In this document: positions 6,888 through 14,079 of the stretch, piece by piece
Layout: each line of letters opens with the position of its first letter
Numbering within the stretch: position 1 is the first letter of the stretch
From: Actinomyces vulturis
GTDB lineage: Bacteria > Actinomycetota > Actinomycetes > Actinomycetales > Actinomycetaceae
Assembly: GCF_001687305.1 (NCBI RefSeq)
Contig: NZ_LZRK01000004.1
Coordinates: 356,312-420,311 of the forward strand
Direction of reading: 5' to 3'
DNA: 64,000 nucleotides
The notes under the pieces: generated by a model
What the model was told of the DNA's origin: nothing
The model's database searches: none
What the model saw: only the letters and a program-made list of their open reading frames with translations
Position numbers and translations under genes: made by a program

Positions 6888-7993
6888 AAAACAATGAACT
6901 CCATAAATCTGCTAGAAATATTTTAGCTTCCGCATTACAAGATTGCGATAGTGCCCCACTCCCGGAAGAAGAAATCTGCGAACTCATCGACACAATCATC
7001 GAGGGGAGTCACAAAACTTACAGATACATACTTTTTACCGCGATTACTGCCAAGGCTGCCGATTCCAATCTAAATCCTTTAGTTCTCCAAAAAAAGGCAA
7101 ACACTTGGGGCACCTACGATGCTCGATCCCTCTGCCATAAGGTGTTAGTTCCTTTTGAGCGCGAGCATTTGAATAATTCCCTAGGTGGTTCAAATGAACC
7201 TTTTTTGAACAAGCCAGCACGCTTCGAGATGTTAAGTTTAGATAATGCAGTTCGGAACGGCAACGATAAGAAACTTCTAAACCTCCTTTGTGTGAGACTT
7301 CCGAAGATTAAATCAGATGCAGAGGCTTGGGCTGCTCTTTGTTACCTCATGCGCCTACTTCGCAAGAAAGCAGAAGCTATTCCTGAACGCTTCATTGAAG
7401 TTCAGATGGAACGCGGGGGCGCCGCTATTGAAATTCGTAGTTTCCTAGACTGCTTTCTGGAACACAATAATGGTGGTGAAGTTCTCACCTTAGCATTGGC
7501 AGGTATCCTTAACGAATTCTTGACTGATGACCCGACTTATCGTATTGAAGTTCATAACTTGAATCAGAGCGGAGCATCATCGCGAGAGATTTCTGACTTG
7601 GATCTTTACCGCAACGAAAAAATTTTTGCATTATTCGAACTCAAGGACAAGGATTTTGACATTCCTGATATACAGCATGCTGTAAGAAAAGCTATCGAAG
7701 GTGGGTGCGACAGTCTAAATTTTATTTACGGCAGGTTTGCTAGTTTCGATAGTCAGACCGTGCAGTCATATCGTACAGCATTAATAGAAGACTCTTTTTG
7801 CTTGAATGTTTTTCCCATCGACGCCTTTATTGATTCGTTGCTCATAGTCGCACCGTCATTGAACTTGGGGCGAATGATTAACTACATGTTGAACACCGCT
7901 GAGTCTTGTCACTTTAGTACAGATACTAGCTCTTTGTTACTAGACATCGGAAAGGACTTCGAGGAAACAAAGATGACGTCGCAACACTTCTGA
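6884..7993 (+). CDS. SacI-family-like type II restriction endonuclease
   Basis: A 369-residue soluble protein starting with GTG inside the stop of the methyltransferase gene (GTGA), the classic arrangement of a type II R-M pair. The stretch 'TYDARSLCHKVLVPFEREHL' followed by 'LGGSNEPFLNKPAR' is what I remember of the SacI restriction-endonuclease family. Later 'FALFELKDKDFD' gives an E-L-K type active-site pattern near residue 245, and 'YRIEVHNLNQSG' may also contribute. SacI cuts GAGCTC and has a C5-methylating partner, as here; the actual site of this pair cannot be told from sequence by eye. The gene is AT-rich like its partner. The alternative is another unnamed R protein with the same genetic placement. 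Confidence 0.65.
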   Translation: MKNNELHKSARNILASALQDCDSAPLPEEEICELIDTIIEGSHKTYRYILFTAITAKAADSNLNPLVLQKKANTWGTYDARSLCHKVLVPFEREHLNNSLGGSNEPFLNKPARFEMLSLDNAVRNGNDKKLLNLLCVRLPKIKSDAEAWAALCYLMRLLRKKAEAIPERFIEVQMERGGAAIEIRSFLDCFLEHNNGGEVLTLALAGILNEFLTDDPTYRIEVHNLNQSGASSREISDLDLYRNEKIFALFELKDKDFDIPDIQHAVRKAIEGGCDSLNFIYGRFASFDSQTVQSYRTALIEDSFCLNVFPIDAFIDSLLIVAPSLNLGRMINYMLNTAESCHFSTDTSSLLLDIGKDFEETKMTSQHF

Positions 7994-8123
7994 AATATGA
8001 CAGCCGTCTAATCGTAGCCAACTCAACCTCTTCAGTAGCTATAACTTAAAGGGAGGCGTGCCCATATTTTGAGACAGCATGTGTATTAAAACAGCATCTA
8101 AGGCCTGTACTTGCTTACGTAAT

Positions 8124-8151
8124 GTCTAACGCAGCCCGCGTTCCGTTAGAC
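8124..8151. repeat. 8-bp inverted repeat downstream of the R-M pair
   Basis: GTCTAACG (8124-8131) and CGTTAGAC (8144-8151) form a perfect inverted repeat with a 12-base loop. There is no U-run, so it may be a binding site or a remnant of an element end. Confidence 0.3.
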
Positions 8152-8216
8152 AGTTGGGTGCATCTCACCCCGTGGGTCTTTCCCCGCAACCCTGCGGCAA
8201 CCTGCCAGCAGGCATG

Positions 8217-8240
8217 AAAAAAGCGGCCCCAGAAAGCCGC
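8217..8240 (-). terminator. intrinsic terminator, minus strand
   Basis: On the minus strand GCGGC-tttctggg-GCCGC is followed by TTTTTT (8222-8217). It would stop transcripts coming from the iteron-like region and the integrated element. I see no convincing gene for it between 8240 and 8600. Confidence 0.6.
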
Positions 8241-8360
8241 CACAACGAGAACACCGCAATATCAAGCCGCAAGTACACATGCACCTAAATCGTAGGTCGG
8301 TATCCATATCCACGCCCTTGGCTTCCTCAGGAATATCAAGATGACACGCCCCGACTGAAC

Positions 8361-8450
8361 CTTTTGACGCTACATCCAAACCTTTTGACGCAAGCCCATA
8401 CTTTTTGACGTTACCCTAAACCTTTTGACGCAAGCCCATACTTTTTGACG
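8361..8450 (+). repeat. iteron-like array of five TTTTGACG repeats
   Basis: TTTTGACG occurs at 8362, 8383, 8403, 8423 and 8443, i.e. at steps of 21, 20, 20 and 20 bases, about two helical turns. The 32-base blocks 8379-8410 and 8419-8450 are identical, so part of the array is a 40-bp tandem duplication. Regularly phased short direct repeats are typical of plasmid iterons bound by a Rep protein, or of multi-site operators. The array lies outside the att repeats of the ssrA element, in a 650-base stretch without a supported gene. Confidence 0.6.
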
Positions 8451-8600
8451 CCCCGCCCACGAGCAGGTTAAATCCGGCCTCCGGACCCTCGCCACGGCAC
8501 TCGAATGGCCCTCCAAGTCACCACCACAGCGCTCTCAAGCACCACCCCACTCCCCCACTAAACCCAGCATTTGCAAGGAAAAACCCAACTTAGGACATGA

Positions 8601-8635
8601 AAAAAGATGCTGGCTTGGATTGTATCCAAACCAGC
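8601..8635 (-). terminator. intrinsic terminator beyond the distal att site
   Basis: The minus-strand hairpin GCTGGtTTGGAT-aca-ATCCAAgCCAGC is followed by ATCTTTTTTC. It sits 10 bases past the distal copy of the ssrA end and so is probably the original ssrA terminator, displaced 4.3 kb by integration. Confidence 0.65.
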
Positions 8636-8644
8636 CTCTAGTTG

Positions 8645-8662
8645 GTGGAGATGCGGGGAATC
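8645..8662 (-). repeat. distal attachment-site core
   Basis: Exact 18-bp copy of the ssrA 3' end (positions 12971-12988). The match stops at both flanking bases (g/t before, a/g after). It is followed by the probable original ssrA terminator, so this end restores the pre-integration junction. Confidence 0.8.
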
Positions 8663-8709
8663 AGGACTACTCACTGCAATTGCAATGAAAAGTACATGTC
8701 CTTATTTTT

Positions 8710-8731
8710 CATGTCCTCCCAGTGTCCTAGA
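8710..8731. promoter_or_regulatory. arm-type integrase site candidate (distal end)
   Basis: Contains ATGTCCT-ccca-GTGTCCT and matches 12826-12847 at 19 of 22 positions in the same orientation. It lies 48 bases inside the att core. Repeated 7-mers at both ends of an element are expected for the N-terminal arm-binding domain of a tyrosine integrase. An inverted copy of TTTTCATGTCCT also lies at 8592-8603, outside the core. Confidence 0.5.
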
Positions 8732-8748
8732 TTCCTCAAAAATGCCCT

Positions 8749-8940
8749 CTAGAGATCATGTTCGACACCCTCCGCGAGCGCATCAATAACACTCTGGGGA
8801 ATGGACATAGCGCAGTCCATAATCTCTGTTAGTTCGGCATCGCATCGTTCACATGGGAGCGAACTCAATATGCCGTGCTTGCATTCAAGTAGGCATTCGA
8901 TGCACTCCCCCAATCTCCCGTGCTCGCATGGCTCATTCAT
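8749..8940 (-). CDS. small Cys-rich (zinc-binding-like) element protein
   Basis: A protein of 63 residues starting at ATG 8940. The first 40 residues hold CEHG, CIEC, CKHG and CERC spaced like a small zinc-binding module; the C-terminal half is acidic and helical. The ATG overlaps the stop of the ATPase gene (ATGAATGA), with GAGAGG as ribosome site about 10 bases upstream. The function is not recognised. Such small zinc proteins are common accessory products of phage and plasmid replication modules. Confidence 0.6.
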   Translation of the reverse strand: MNEPCEHGRLGECIECLLECKHGILSSLPCERCDAELTEIMDCAMSIPQSVIDALAEGVEHDL

Positions 8941-10027
8941 AGTGACACCTCTCTGCATTCACGGGTTCCGGGGTTCCCGGAACATGTTGGAACTGCGGAA
9001 CGCTTGCCACTGTTTGAGAGGTTCCGGGTTCCGTACATATATGTAGGGAACTGGGAACTGCTTCCCGCCGCTTTTTTGCTTCTCTGTATGCTTCGGCTAC
9101 ATCACTCCTGCGTTTTCCGGTTACTTTCTGCGCCTCTGAGATGCTTTTAGGAAATGGATCTGCAGAAAGTAGTTCTTTCACTAGGCCCTCACGATGCGCT
9201 TCAACTGATCCACTCAGTTCATTGCCCAATGCCGGACGAATAACTACGCTTGCTGGCCCTAATTCTTGTTCGTGCATTTCATACACAGCCGCCAGAGATT
9301 CGCCTCCGTTTTTTGTTCTTGCACAGTAGCGCCGTAAATTTCCACGCCGGTCTTTATGTACATACAGTTTGCATGCTCCGCCCCGCCCGGGAGCGAATGT
9401 TTGTTCGCCCGTAACGCGAATGGAAATTCCGTTGATAACGCCCTTTTTAGCGGTAGTTCCGCGAGCGCCGTAATCCCTAGATGTACTGTTCTTTGCGACA
9501 TGGTCGATCATGACAACGCAGGCCCCAGAATTGGCCATGGGTTTCATGTAGAGGTTCACCATGCGCGTGAAATCGTCCGCATTATTGCTATCACGGTTTT
9601 CTAGGGCCATGATGCGGTCCACGGTATCGATAACTACTATTTCCGGTTTCCACTGCTGGGAATCGTTTTGTAGCCATGCAGAGAGATCTCTAAGTTCTTC
9701 TGTACTCATTGGATCGATGTGCTGAAAGTTATCGCTCATGATCTGTTCAGTGGACACGCCCAGTAATGAGAGCCGTTTATGGACCTCCACGAAACCATTC
9801 ATGTCTGCATCAATAATCAGGGCTTTGCCACCACTTTGTAGCACCTGCGCAATGGCAGTGAGTGCTACCCATGTTTTCCCTGATTCTGAATCACCGAATA
9901 GGTAGTTAATGGCGGCGCGGTTAAGTAGCCCAACTCCGTCACTGCGTTTGAGAAACTCTGGCGGCTGTCCGTAATCGTCGCCCATTTCCAATGCCCTGAT
10001 CTTGTTCGTGAACTTTGGACGTTTCAT
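8933..10027 (-). CDS. RepA/RecA-like AAA_25 ATPase, likely replication helicase of the element
   Basis: A 364-residue RecA-fold ATPase. Walker A is GDSESGKT (45-52); Walker B is 'PEIVVIDTVDRIM' around residue 120, followed by 'CVVMIDHVAKN', matching motif H3 of hexameric RepA-like helicases of plasmids and phages. The C-terminal 90 residues look like a winged-helix or linker tail ('SISEAQKVTGKRRSDVAEAY'). I chose ATG 10027, which overlaps the upstream stop as ATGA, rather than the longer frame to 10099. It probably unwinds DNA at the element's origin after excision. Alternatives are a KaiC/RadA-like ATPase of other use. Its presence in an element without capsid or transfer genes implies autonomous or helper-assisted replication. 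Confidence 0.75.
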   Translation of the reverse strand: MKRPKFTNKIRALEMGDDYGQPPEFLKRSDGVGLLNRAAINYLFGDSESGKTWVALTAIAQVLQSGGKALIIDADMNGFVEVHKRLSLLGVSTEQIMSDNFQHIDPMSTEELRDLSAWLQNDSQQWKPEIVVIDTVDRIMALENRDSNNADDFTRMVNLYMKPMANSGACVVMIDHVAKNSTSRDYGARGTTAKKGVINGISIRVTGEQTFAPGRGGACKLYVHKDRRGNLRRYCARTKNGGESLAAVYEMHEQELGPASVVIRPALGNELSGSVEAHREGLVKELLSADPFPKSISEAQKVTGKRRSDVAEAYREAKKRREAVPSSLHICTEPGTSQTVASVPQFQHVPGTPEPVNAERCHYE

Positions 10028-10668
10028 AGAGCGATCCCCCGTTCCTGAAGAATTCGCTCCTGACTGAGTGCACGAGTTTCCTCCCCGCGAGCGCGGCATA
10101 AGTCTGCATAGTTCATTGAATGACTAGTTACATGCGCTGTTGCTTTGCATAACTGCTCGCGTTCGTAGTTCTGCCATAAGGCAGTGCGTTCGGCTTCTTG
10201 TTGCATGCCTTTGAGGATCCATTCGGGCGCGCAGTATTCAATAGCCCATTTCAGTCCCTCTTGAAAGCCTTGCTCACGTTGCATGTCACTGAATGCATTC
10301 ATGGCTTCATCGATCTTTGCCAATGCCTCTGGGGAATATGCGCTCAGATCATGCAACCACTCTGGGAGGGTTTTATCGCTATGTTTCGCAAGGTGAGCCA
10401 TATACGCCCGGGTTTGGATATGGGTAACCTGCTCGCGACGGGTTGCGTAGAGTTGCGCGGCGTATTCCGGGCTAGCGTTGAAATCTGCGCTCGCGGTTAG
10501 ACTTTCATTAGGCTCTCCGCTGTGTGCTGCTTGTTGTTCATTACGTTGGGAGCGCTTTTTAGCCTTGTTTTCCTCCTCTAAAGTCGGGAAACCATGGGGG
10601 AGGGAAAAATGGGCTGTTCCACCCCTCCCCTGCGTTTGTACGGGAGGGGTTTGGTATTCGCTGTTCAT
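10024..10668 (-). CDS. uncharacterised element protein, possible replication partner
   Basis: A 214-residue, hydrophilic, mostly helical protein of unknown family. Residues 1-70 are low-complexity (Gln, Glu, Lys, Ser), and 80-210 are predicted helical ('EQGFQEGLKWAIEYCAPEW'). It lacks visible primase or nuclease motifs. It is sandwiched by overlaps: its start overlaps the HTH stop (10665-10668), and its stop overlaps the ATPase start. Tight coupling to a RepA-like ATPase suggests a loader or initiator role by position only. Confidence 0.6.
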   Translation of the reverse strand: MNSEYQTPPVQTQGRGGTAHFSLPHGFPTLEEENKAKKRSQRNEQQAAHSGEPNESLTASADFNASPEYAAQLYATRREQVTHIQTRAYMAHLAKHSDKTLPEWLHDLSAYSPEALAKIDEAMNAFSDMQREQGFQEGLKWAIEYCAPEWILKGMQQEAERTALWQNYEREQLCKATAHVTSHSMNYADLCRARGEETRALSQERILQERGIAL

Positions 10669-10889
10669 CGTGCGACAACCTCCACAGCGGCGATGTATTG
10701 GGCTACCGCTTCACGGGGGTTGCTGATTCCAACTACTGCAAGTTGTTCAACAGGGATACGGACAGAGCGCTCTATCCGTGTGGCTTTAATAGTTCCCCGG
10801 CTAATCATGTTGCGCACGGTTTGTTCCGTGACGTGCACGATGCCTGCGAATTCTTTGATGCTGATAAGAGCGGGTACGTTCACGCTCAT
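10665..10889 (-). CDS. excisionase-like helix-turn-helix protein
   Basis: A 74-residue protein with one winged HTH: 'ALISIKEFAGIVHVTEQTVR' followed by 'MISRGTIKATRIERSVRIPV', the HTH_17 excisionase/MerR-like fold. The ATG at 10889 is preceded by GGAGG at 5 bases, so I prefer it to the ATG at 10901. In integrated elements such proteins direct excision together with the integrase or regulate the replication genes; here it heads the replication operon. A 7-bp inverted repeat lies about 80 bases upstream and could be its operator. Confidence 0.75.
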   Translation of the reverse strand: MSVNVPALISIKEFAGIVHVTEQTVRNMISRGTIKATRIERSVRIPVEQLAVVGISNPREAVAQYIAAVEVVAR

Positions 10890-10968
10890 GTGTTCCTCCA
10901 AAATGGAAATGTACGGCTAGGGCCATGCATTTCCCGCGCTGGCAGGAACAAAACATCTACAGAGATGT

Positions 10969-10995
10969 ACTGCGTGAAACAGAGTATTACGCAGT
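10969..10995. promoter_or_regulatory. inverted repeat, possible operator
   Basis: ACTGCGT (10969-10975) and ACGCAGT (10989-10995), 13 bases apart, lie in the only gap inside the element, between the 178-aa gene and the HTH gene. There is no U-run. An operator or promoter-proximal site for the HTH protein is inferred. Confidence 0.35.
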
Positions 10996-11007
10996 TCTGA
11001 TATTTGT

Positions 11008-11544
11008 CTACCTATTTCGTTCTCTCTCAGATATGACGCGGTGGAGTACATCGAGAGGAATCTGGGAGATTCCCAGATCTTGCAATTTGTCGCCCAACCA
11101 TTGAACGGTGTCCTGACGTAGTTCAAGTCTGGTGCCTGTACAAAACGGACATTGCACAGCAAACCTCGTTCGCTCAATATCGGTGTAAGTCACGTTATCT
11201 TCTGCATCAAGATCGGCGTATTCGCCCTGATTGCTCAAAAACCACGAATGTGCACGAAAATCTTCAGGGATATACCTTTCGCCACTTTCATGCTTCTGCA
11301 AAAACTCAGATAACGGGTGAACCACATGGCAAAGTTTCTCCGGACACTTAATTGCGGCAAGCACACGTGGCTTCTTGTTCGGGTGATTCTCTGAGTGCAT
11401 ACACGCAATAGGCATGGAGGGACATACCGCTGATTCCCACCAATGAGAGACCGTTTTGGGGTTTCTAGACATGTCCGCCCAGTTAGATTCGAGCGCCTCA
11501 AAAAGTTCGATGTAGCCCTCTGGAAATGCTTCTTTCTGGCCCAT
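11008..11544 (-). CDS. uncharacterised element protein with CPFC motif
   Basis: A 178-residue protein of unknown function. It holds a CPFC pair around residue 140 and further Cys/His residues ('ACMHSENH', 'IKCPEKLCHVVH') that may form a zinc-binding unit. It is acidic to neutral, without membrane segment or signal. Its ATG overlaps the integrase stop (TAATG), so it is expressed with the integrase. A role in recombination control or in defence cargo is possible; nothing in the sequence decides between them. Confidence 0.6.
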   Translation of the reverse strand: MGQKEAFPEGYIELFEALESNWADMSRNPKTVSHWWESAVCPSMPIACMHSENHPNKKPRVLAAIKCPEKLCHVVHPLSEFLQKHESGERYIPEDFRAHSWFLSNQGEYADLDAEDNVTYTDIERTRFAVQCPFCTGTRLELRQDTVQWLGDKLQDLGISQIPLDVLHRVISERERNR

Positions 11545-12785
11545 TAGTTCACTTTTCTCTTGGAATCGATGCTGACAACATTCGCCAGTTCCGTGTCATT
11601 GCGCTGTGTTTGCATTCTGGATACAAACAGTTCTTGCATGTCCATATCGGCATGCTGATAGCGCATAGCGCTCTTTACATCGCTCCACCCGTATCTGGCC
11701 ATGAGTGCCGCTAATGGCGCTCCAGCTAGCCCATATTTCGTTGCTGAGTAGTGGCGTAGTGCGTGATAGGTGAACTCTTTGCCTTTCGGCACCTGAATGC
11801 CTGCGCTCGCGGCTATCGCCTTGAATTCGATGCTGGCCCTATCGTCACGCCAGTACCGATTCGGATCGCTCTTTGAGGGAAACAGGATTGCTTCAGGATC
11901 ATTGGCAACAAAGTTATCGAGATGATCTGTCATCACTGGCCACGATGAGGGCATCAGAATGACTGTCCGTTTTCCCGCTTCACTCTTTGTTGTGCCCTCA
12001 ATAGAGCCAGTGTTCTCAGAACCAGTAGCGGCACGAGTTAATGTGCGTTCTACTCTGATACGAACATCTGTTACTTTCCCATGATTATCTCTAGTAATTG
12101 CAACATCTTTACGTCGTAATGCGAGTGCTTCATTAACGCGTAGTCCGCCGTCGTACCCTAGACAGATAAACGCCTGCATCGATTCTGGGGTGAACTCCAT
12201 AAGGCGCTGTATCTCATCATCGCTGGCAAGATAACGGCATTCTCTTTGCTCGCTTTTTCCAGCGCCTTTAATCTTCACTGGGGAGGTCACTAGGGCTGTT
12301 CGATCTGATTCCACAGCGGCCAGAAACATGGCACGAACTGTTTGATACGGTGCTTCCCTTTTTACGGTTAGCCCGTCGTACCACTGTTCGATATCTGCGC
12401 GGGTTACATCGATTAAGCGCTTATTCCCCAGTACAGGGACGATGTGGTTATGAACGCGTGCACTGATCGTTCGATGTGTAGATGTTTTACTCTCTCGCTC
12501 TTTCATGCGCAGATAAATCTCCGCCCATTGAGCAACGGTGATTGCCTCTTTCGCATCTTGTTCACGGCGTTGCTCAGTTTGTAGAGCGGCTTTACTTGGA
12601 TCTACCCATACCCCGCGGGCGATATCTGATTCGATTCTGGCTAACGCCACGTTCGCATCGCTTTTTGTCCTGAATGTTTGACTGACACGACGGCCACTAT
12701 CAGGAGCAACATAACGCAACCTCCAGCGGCCACTATCGAGTTTGTTAATACTCCCGAATGACCTATCACGTCGCCTAGTTGCCAC
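11544..12785 (-). CDS. tyrosine site-specific recombinase (integrase)
   Basis: A 413-residue phage-type integrase. The N-terminus (about 1-70) is an arm-binding domain ('FGSINKLDSGRWRLRYVAPD'); the core-binding SAM-like domain covers about 85-170; the catalytic domain shows Arg I in 'LGYDGGLRVNEALALR', the HxxR motif in 'YHALRHYSATKYG', then 'RYGWSDVKSAMRYQH' carrying the probable Tyr nucleophile. It inserts and excises the element at the 3' end of ssrA, shown by the 18-bp repeats. It starts about 190 bases from the proximal att core, the usual position of an integrase next to its att site, and on the same strand as ssrA. Confidence 0.95.
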   Translation of the reverse strand: MATRRRDRSFGSINKLDSGRWRLRYVAPDSGRRVSQTFRTKSDANVALARIESDIARGVWVDPSKAALQTEQRREQDAKEAITVAQWAEIYLRMKERESKTSTHRTISARVHNHIVPVLGNKRLIDVTRADIEQWYDGLTVKREAPYQTVRAMFLAAVESDRTALVTSPVKIKGAGKSEQRECRYLASDDEIQRLMEFTPESMQAFICLGYDGGLRVNEALALRRKDVAITRDNHGKVTDVRIRVERTLTRAATGSENTGSIEGTTKSEAGKRTVILMPSSWPVMTDHLDNFVANDPEAILFPSKSDPNRYWRDDRASIEFKAIAASAGIQVPKGKEFTYHALRHYSATKYGLAGAPLAALMARYGWSDVKSAMRYQHADMDMQELFVSRMQTQRNDTELANVVSIDSKRKVN

Positions 12786-12825
12786 TGCTCTGTTCTCCTA
12801 GTTTGAGAATGGACCGGCGTAGATT

Positions 12826-12847
12826 CGTGTCCTCCCCGTGTCCTAAG
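12826..12847. promoter_or_regulatory. arm-type integrase site candidate (proximal end)
   Basis: GTGTCCT-cccc-GTGTCCT, the counterpart of 8710-8731 at the other end of the element, lies between the integrase start and the att core. Confidence 0.5.
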
Positions 12848-12921
12848 AGAATGATATTCCATTACATTCCATTACATTTGATTGTTGATTAAGTTCTCCA
12901 GTTTTCCCAGTCATTGCAATG

Positions 12922-12959
12922 AAAAACCGCCACATCTCAGTGATTACTAAGAGTGGCGG
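12922..12959 (-). terminator. intrinsic terminator between ssrA and the integrase
   Basis: On the minus strand CCGCCAC...GTGGCGG, with an inner AGT/ACT pairing, is followed by TTTTTC. It lies inside the element and replaces the terminator that integration separated from ssrA, so ssrA still ends properly. Confidence 0.75.
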
Positions 12960-12970
12960 AATTTCAATCT

Positions 12971-12988
12971 GTGGAGATGCGGGGAATC
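12971..12988 (-). repeat. proximal attachment-site core inside ssrA
   Basis: The 18-bp sequence is part of the T-arm and acceptor stem of the tRNA-like domain of tmRNA, the standard target of ssrA-specific integrases. An identical copy is at 8645-8662. Confidence 0.8.
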
Positions 12989-13340
12989 GAACCCCGGTCC
13001 GACGGTGATGCAACAGGACTTCTCCGGGTGCAGTTCGCTAGCGATTTTCTCAGCCTCGTGATCTCACGCGAACAAGGATCACGACAGGCTCAGTTAGTGA
13101 AGAGTTCTGTTTATGCGACTAACACACATAAACAGCAGTGGCTCCCTAGATGACGCCAGGAACCGAGGCGGAAGCAATCCTCGGGCTGACGGACTTGGCA
13201 GCTCGCTCAGGCGGCGAGGGCGAAGTCGGTGCGATTGTGTTCGGCACCTATTGGTTTGACACAGAGCGTTAACGAGATGACTGCGCATCCTCGACCCGCT
13301 TCTCCTGAACCCATGACCGTCGTCGAAACCGATCATCCCC
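12972..13340 (-). ncRNA. ssrA: transfer-messenger RNA (tmRNA)
   Basis: About 369 nt. The 5' end GGGGATGATCGGTTTCGAC and 3' end (T-arm GGTTCGATTCCCCGCATCTCC plus discriminator A at 12972) pair as a tRNA-like acceptor of seven base pairs; CCA is not encoded. The reading frame at 13245-13207 gives the tag AEHNRTDFALAA followed by TGA, with resume codon GCC. The ALAA end is the usual protease signal. tmRNA rescues stalled ribosomes together with SmpB, encoded about 110 bases upstream on the same strand. The 3' end also serves as integration site of the element to its left. Confidence 0.95.
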
Positions 13341-13448
13341 TATGTAATTAGGACGCTAACTATACGCTGTCAGCACCATGTTCTTCAACGTAGCCCCAGC
13401 CCCTCCCCAGTCATGTGAGTACCACAGAGGCTAGACAACATTGGAAGC

Positions 13449-13982
13449 CTAGCCACGGCGTCGGTTAGCGGCAGCCACCTCACGGGCAGCCTCACGCTTA
13501 TCCTGCGCCTCACGCAGAGCCTGGCGCTTATCCCACTCCTGCTTACCGCGAGCCAAAGCAATCTCCACCTTGGCGCGACCACCAATGAAGTACAGTTCCA
13601 AGGGCACGATCGTGTAGCCCTTCGCATTAACGCGGTGGGACAGTTTCAGAATCTGGTCACGGTGCAGCAGCAACTTGCGCTTACGACGCGGTGAATGGTT
13701 GTTCCACGTGCCCTGAAGGTACTCAGGGATGTGCGCGCCCTGAAGCCACGCTTCACCGTCACGGTCGATTTCCACCCAACCGTCAACGAGAGACGCACGG
13801 CCCATGCGCAAGGCCTTGACCTCAGTGCCGGTGAGTACCAGACCCGCTTCGATCTTGTCTTCGATGTGGTAATCGTGCAGTGCCTTCTTGTTCCGGGCTA
13901 CCACCTGGTGGGCGTCAGCGGCTTTCTTCGCTTTTTGAGCAGGGGTGAGTTTGCCGCTGGCTGTGGATCCTGAACGTGCCAT
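13449..13982 (-). CDS. smpB: SsrA-binding protein SmpB
   Basis: A 177-residue RNA-binding protein that escorts tmRNA to stalled ribosomes. Family hallmarks: '[20 protein letters not shown]' followed by '[14 protein letters not shown]', '[20 protein letters not shown]' and '[16 protein letters not shown]', ending in the basic Arg-rich tail that acts in the decoding centre. I chose ATG 13982 (MARSG...) because GAGGAAAG lies just upstream; the upstream in-frame start at 14000 would lie inside that ribosome site. The N-terminus has an extra Ala/Lys-rich stretch of about 25 residues. It lies directly upstream of ssrA and downstream of the M23 hydrolase, the common actinobacterial order ftsE-ftsX-hydrolase-smpB-ssrA. 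Confidence 0.96.
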   Translation of the reverse strand: MARSGSTASGKLTPAQKAKKAADAHQVVARNKKALHDYHIEDKIEAGLVLTGTEVKALRMGRASLVDGWVEIDRDGEAWLQGAHIPEYLQGTWNNHSPRRKRKLLLHRDQILKLSHRVNAKGYTIVPLELYFIGGRAKVEIALARGKQEWDKRQALREAQDKREAAREVAAANRRRG

Positions 13983-14079
13983 CTTTCCTCTTTTCCTCAC
14001 ATCTGCCGACGCCGCACAAGCGCCTCTCCCCCGCAGTCACCACGGGGCTGTTGGCTAGTTTCGCTGAGTCTTTCCTAGC

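Larger units (their letters stand above)
8645..12988 (-). mobile_element. 4.3-kb integrative element inserted in the ssrA 3' end
   Basis: The 18-bp sequence GTGGAGATGCGGGGAATC, which is the 3' end of ssrA on the other strand, occurs at 8645-8662 and 12971-12988 in the same orientation, as expected for attL and attR of an ssrA-targeting tyrosine recombinase. Between them lie the integrase, a CxxC protein, an excisionase-like HTH, two genes for a replication-type ATPase and a partner, and a small Cys-rich protein, all on the minus strand. A second pair of shared sequences lies inside the ends (TTGCAATGAAAA at 8680 and 12914, and the 22-bp arm-like motifs). No capsid, portal, terminase, relaxase or transfer gene is present, so it is a minimal integrative element or phage-satellite-like unit. 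Confidence 0.8.

Noticed and set aside
8146..8379. 77-aa minus-strand open frame beside the iterons
   Set aside because: It is Cys/Gly-rich without family resemblance, spans a terminator, and has no ribosome site.
8361..8450. Repeat array as a CRISPR
   Set aside because: Units are only 8-10 bases with 10-base gaps that are partly identical, there is no unique spacer of CRISPR size, and no cas gene is nearby.
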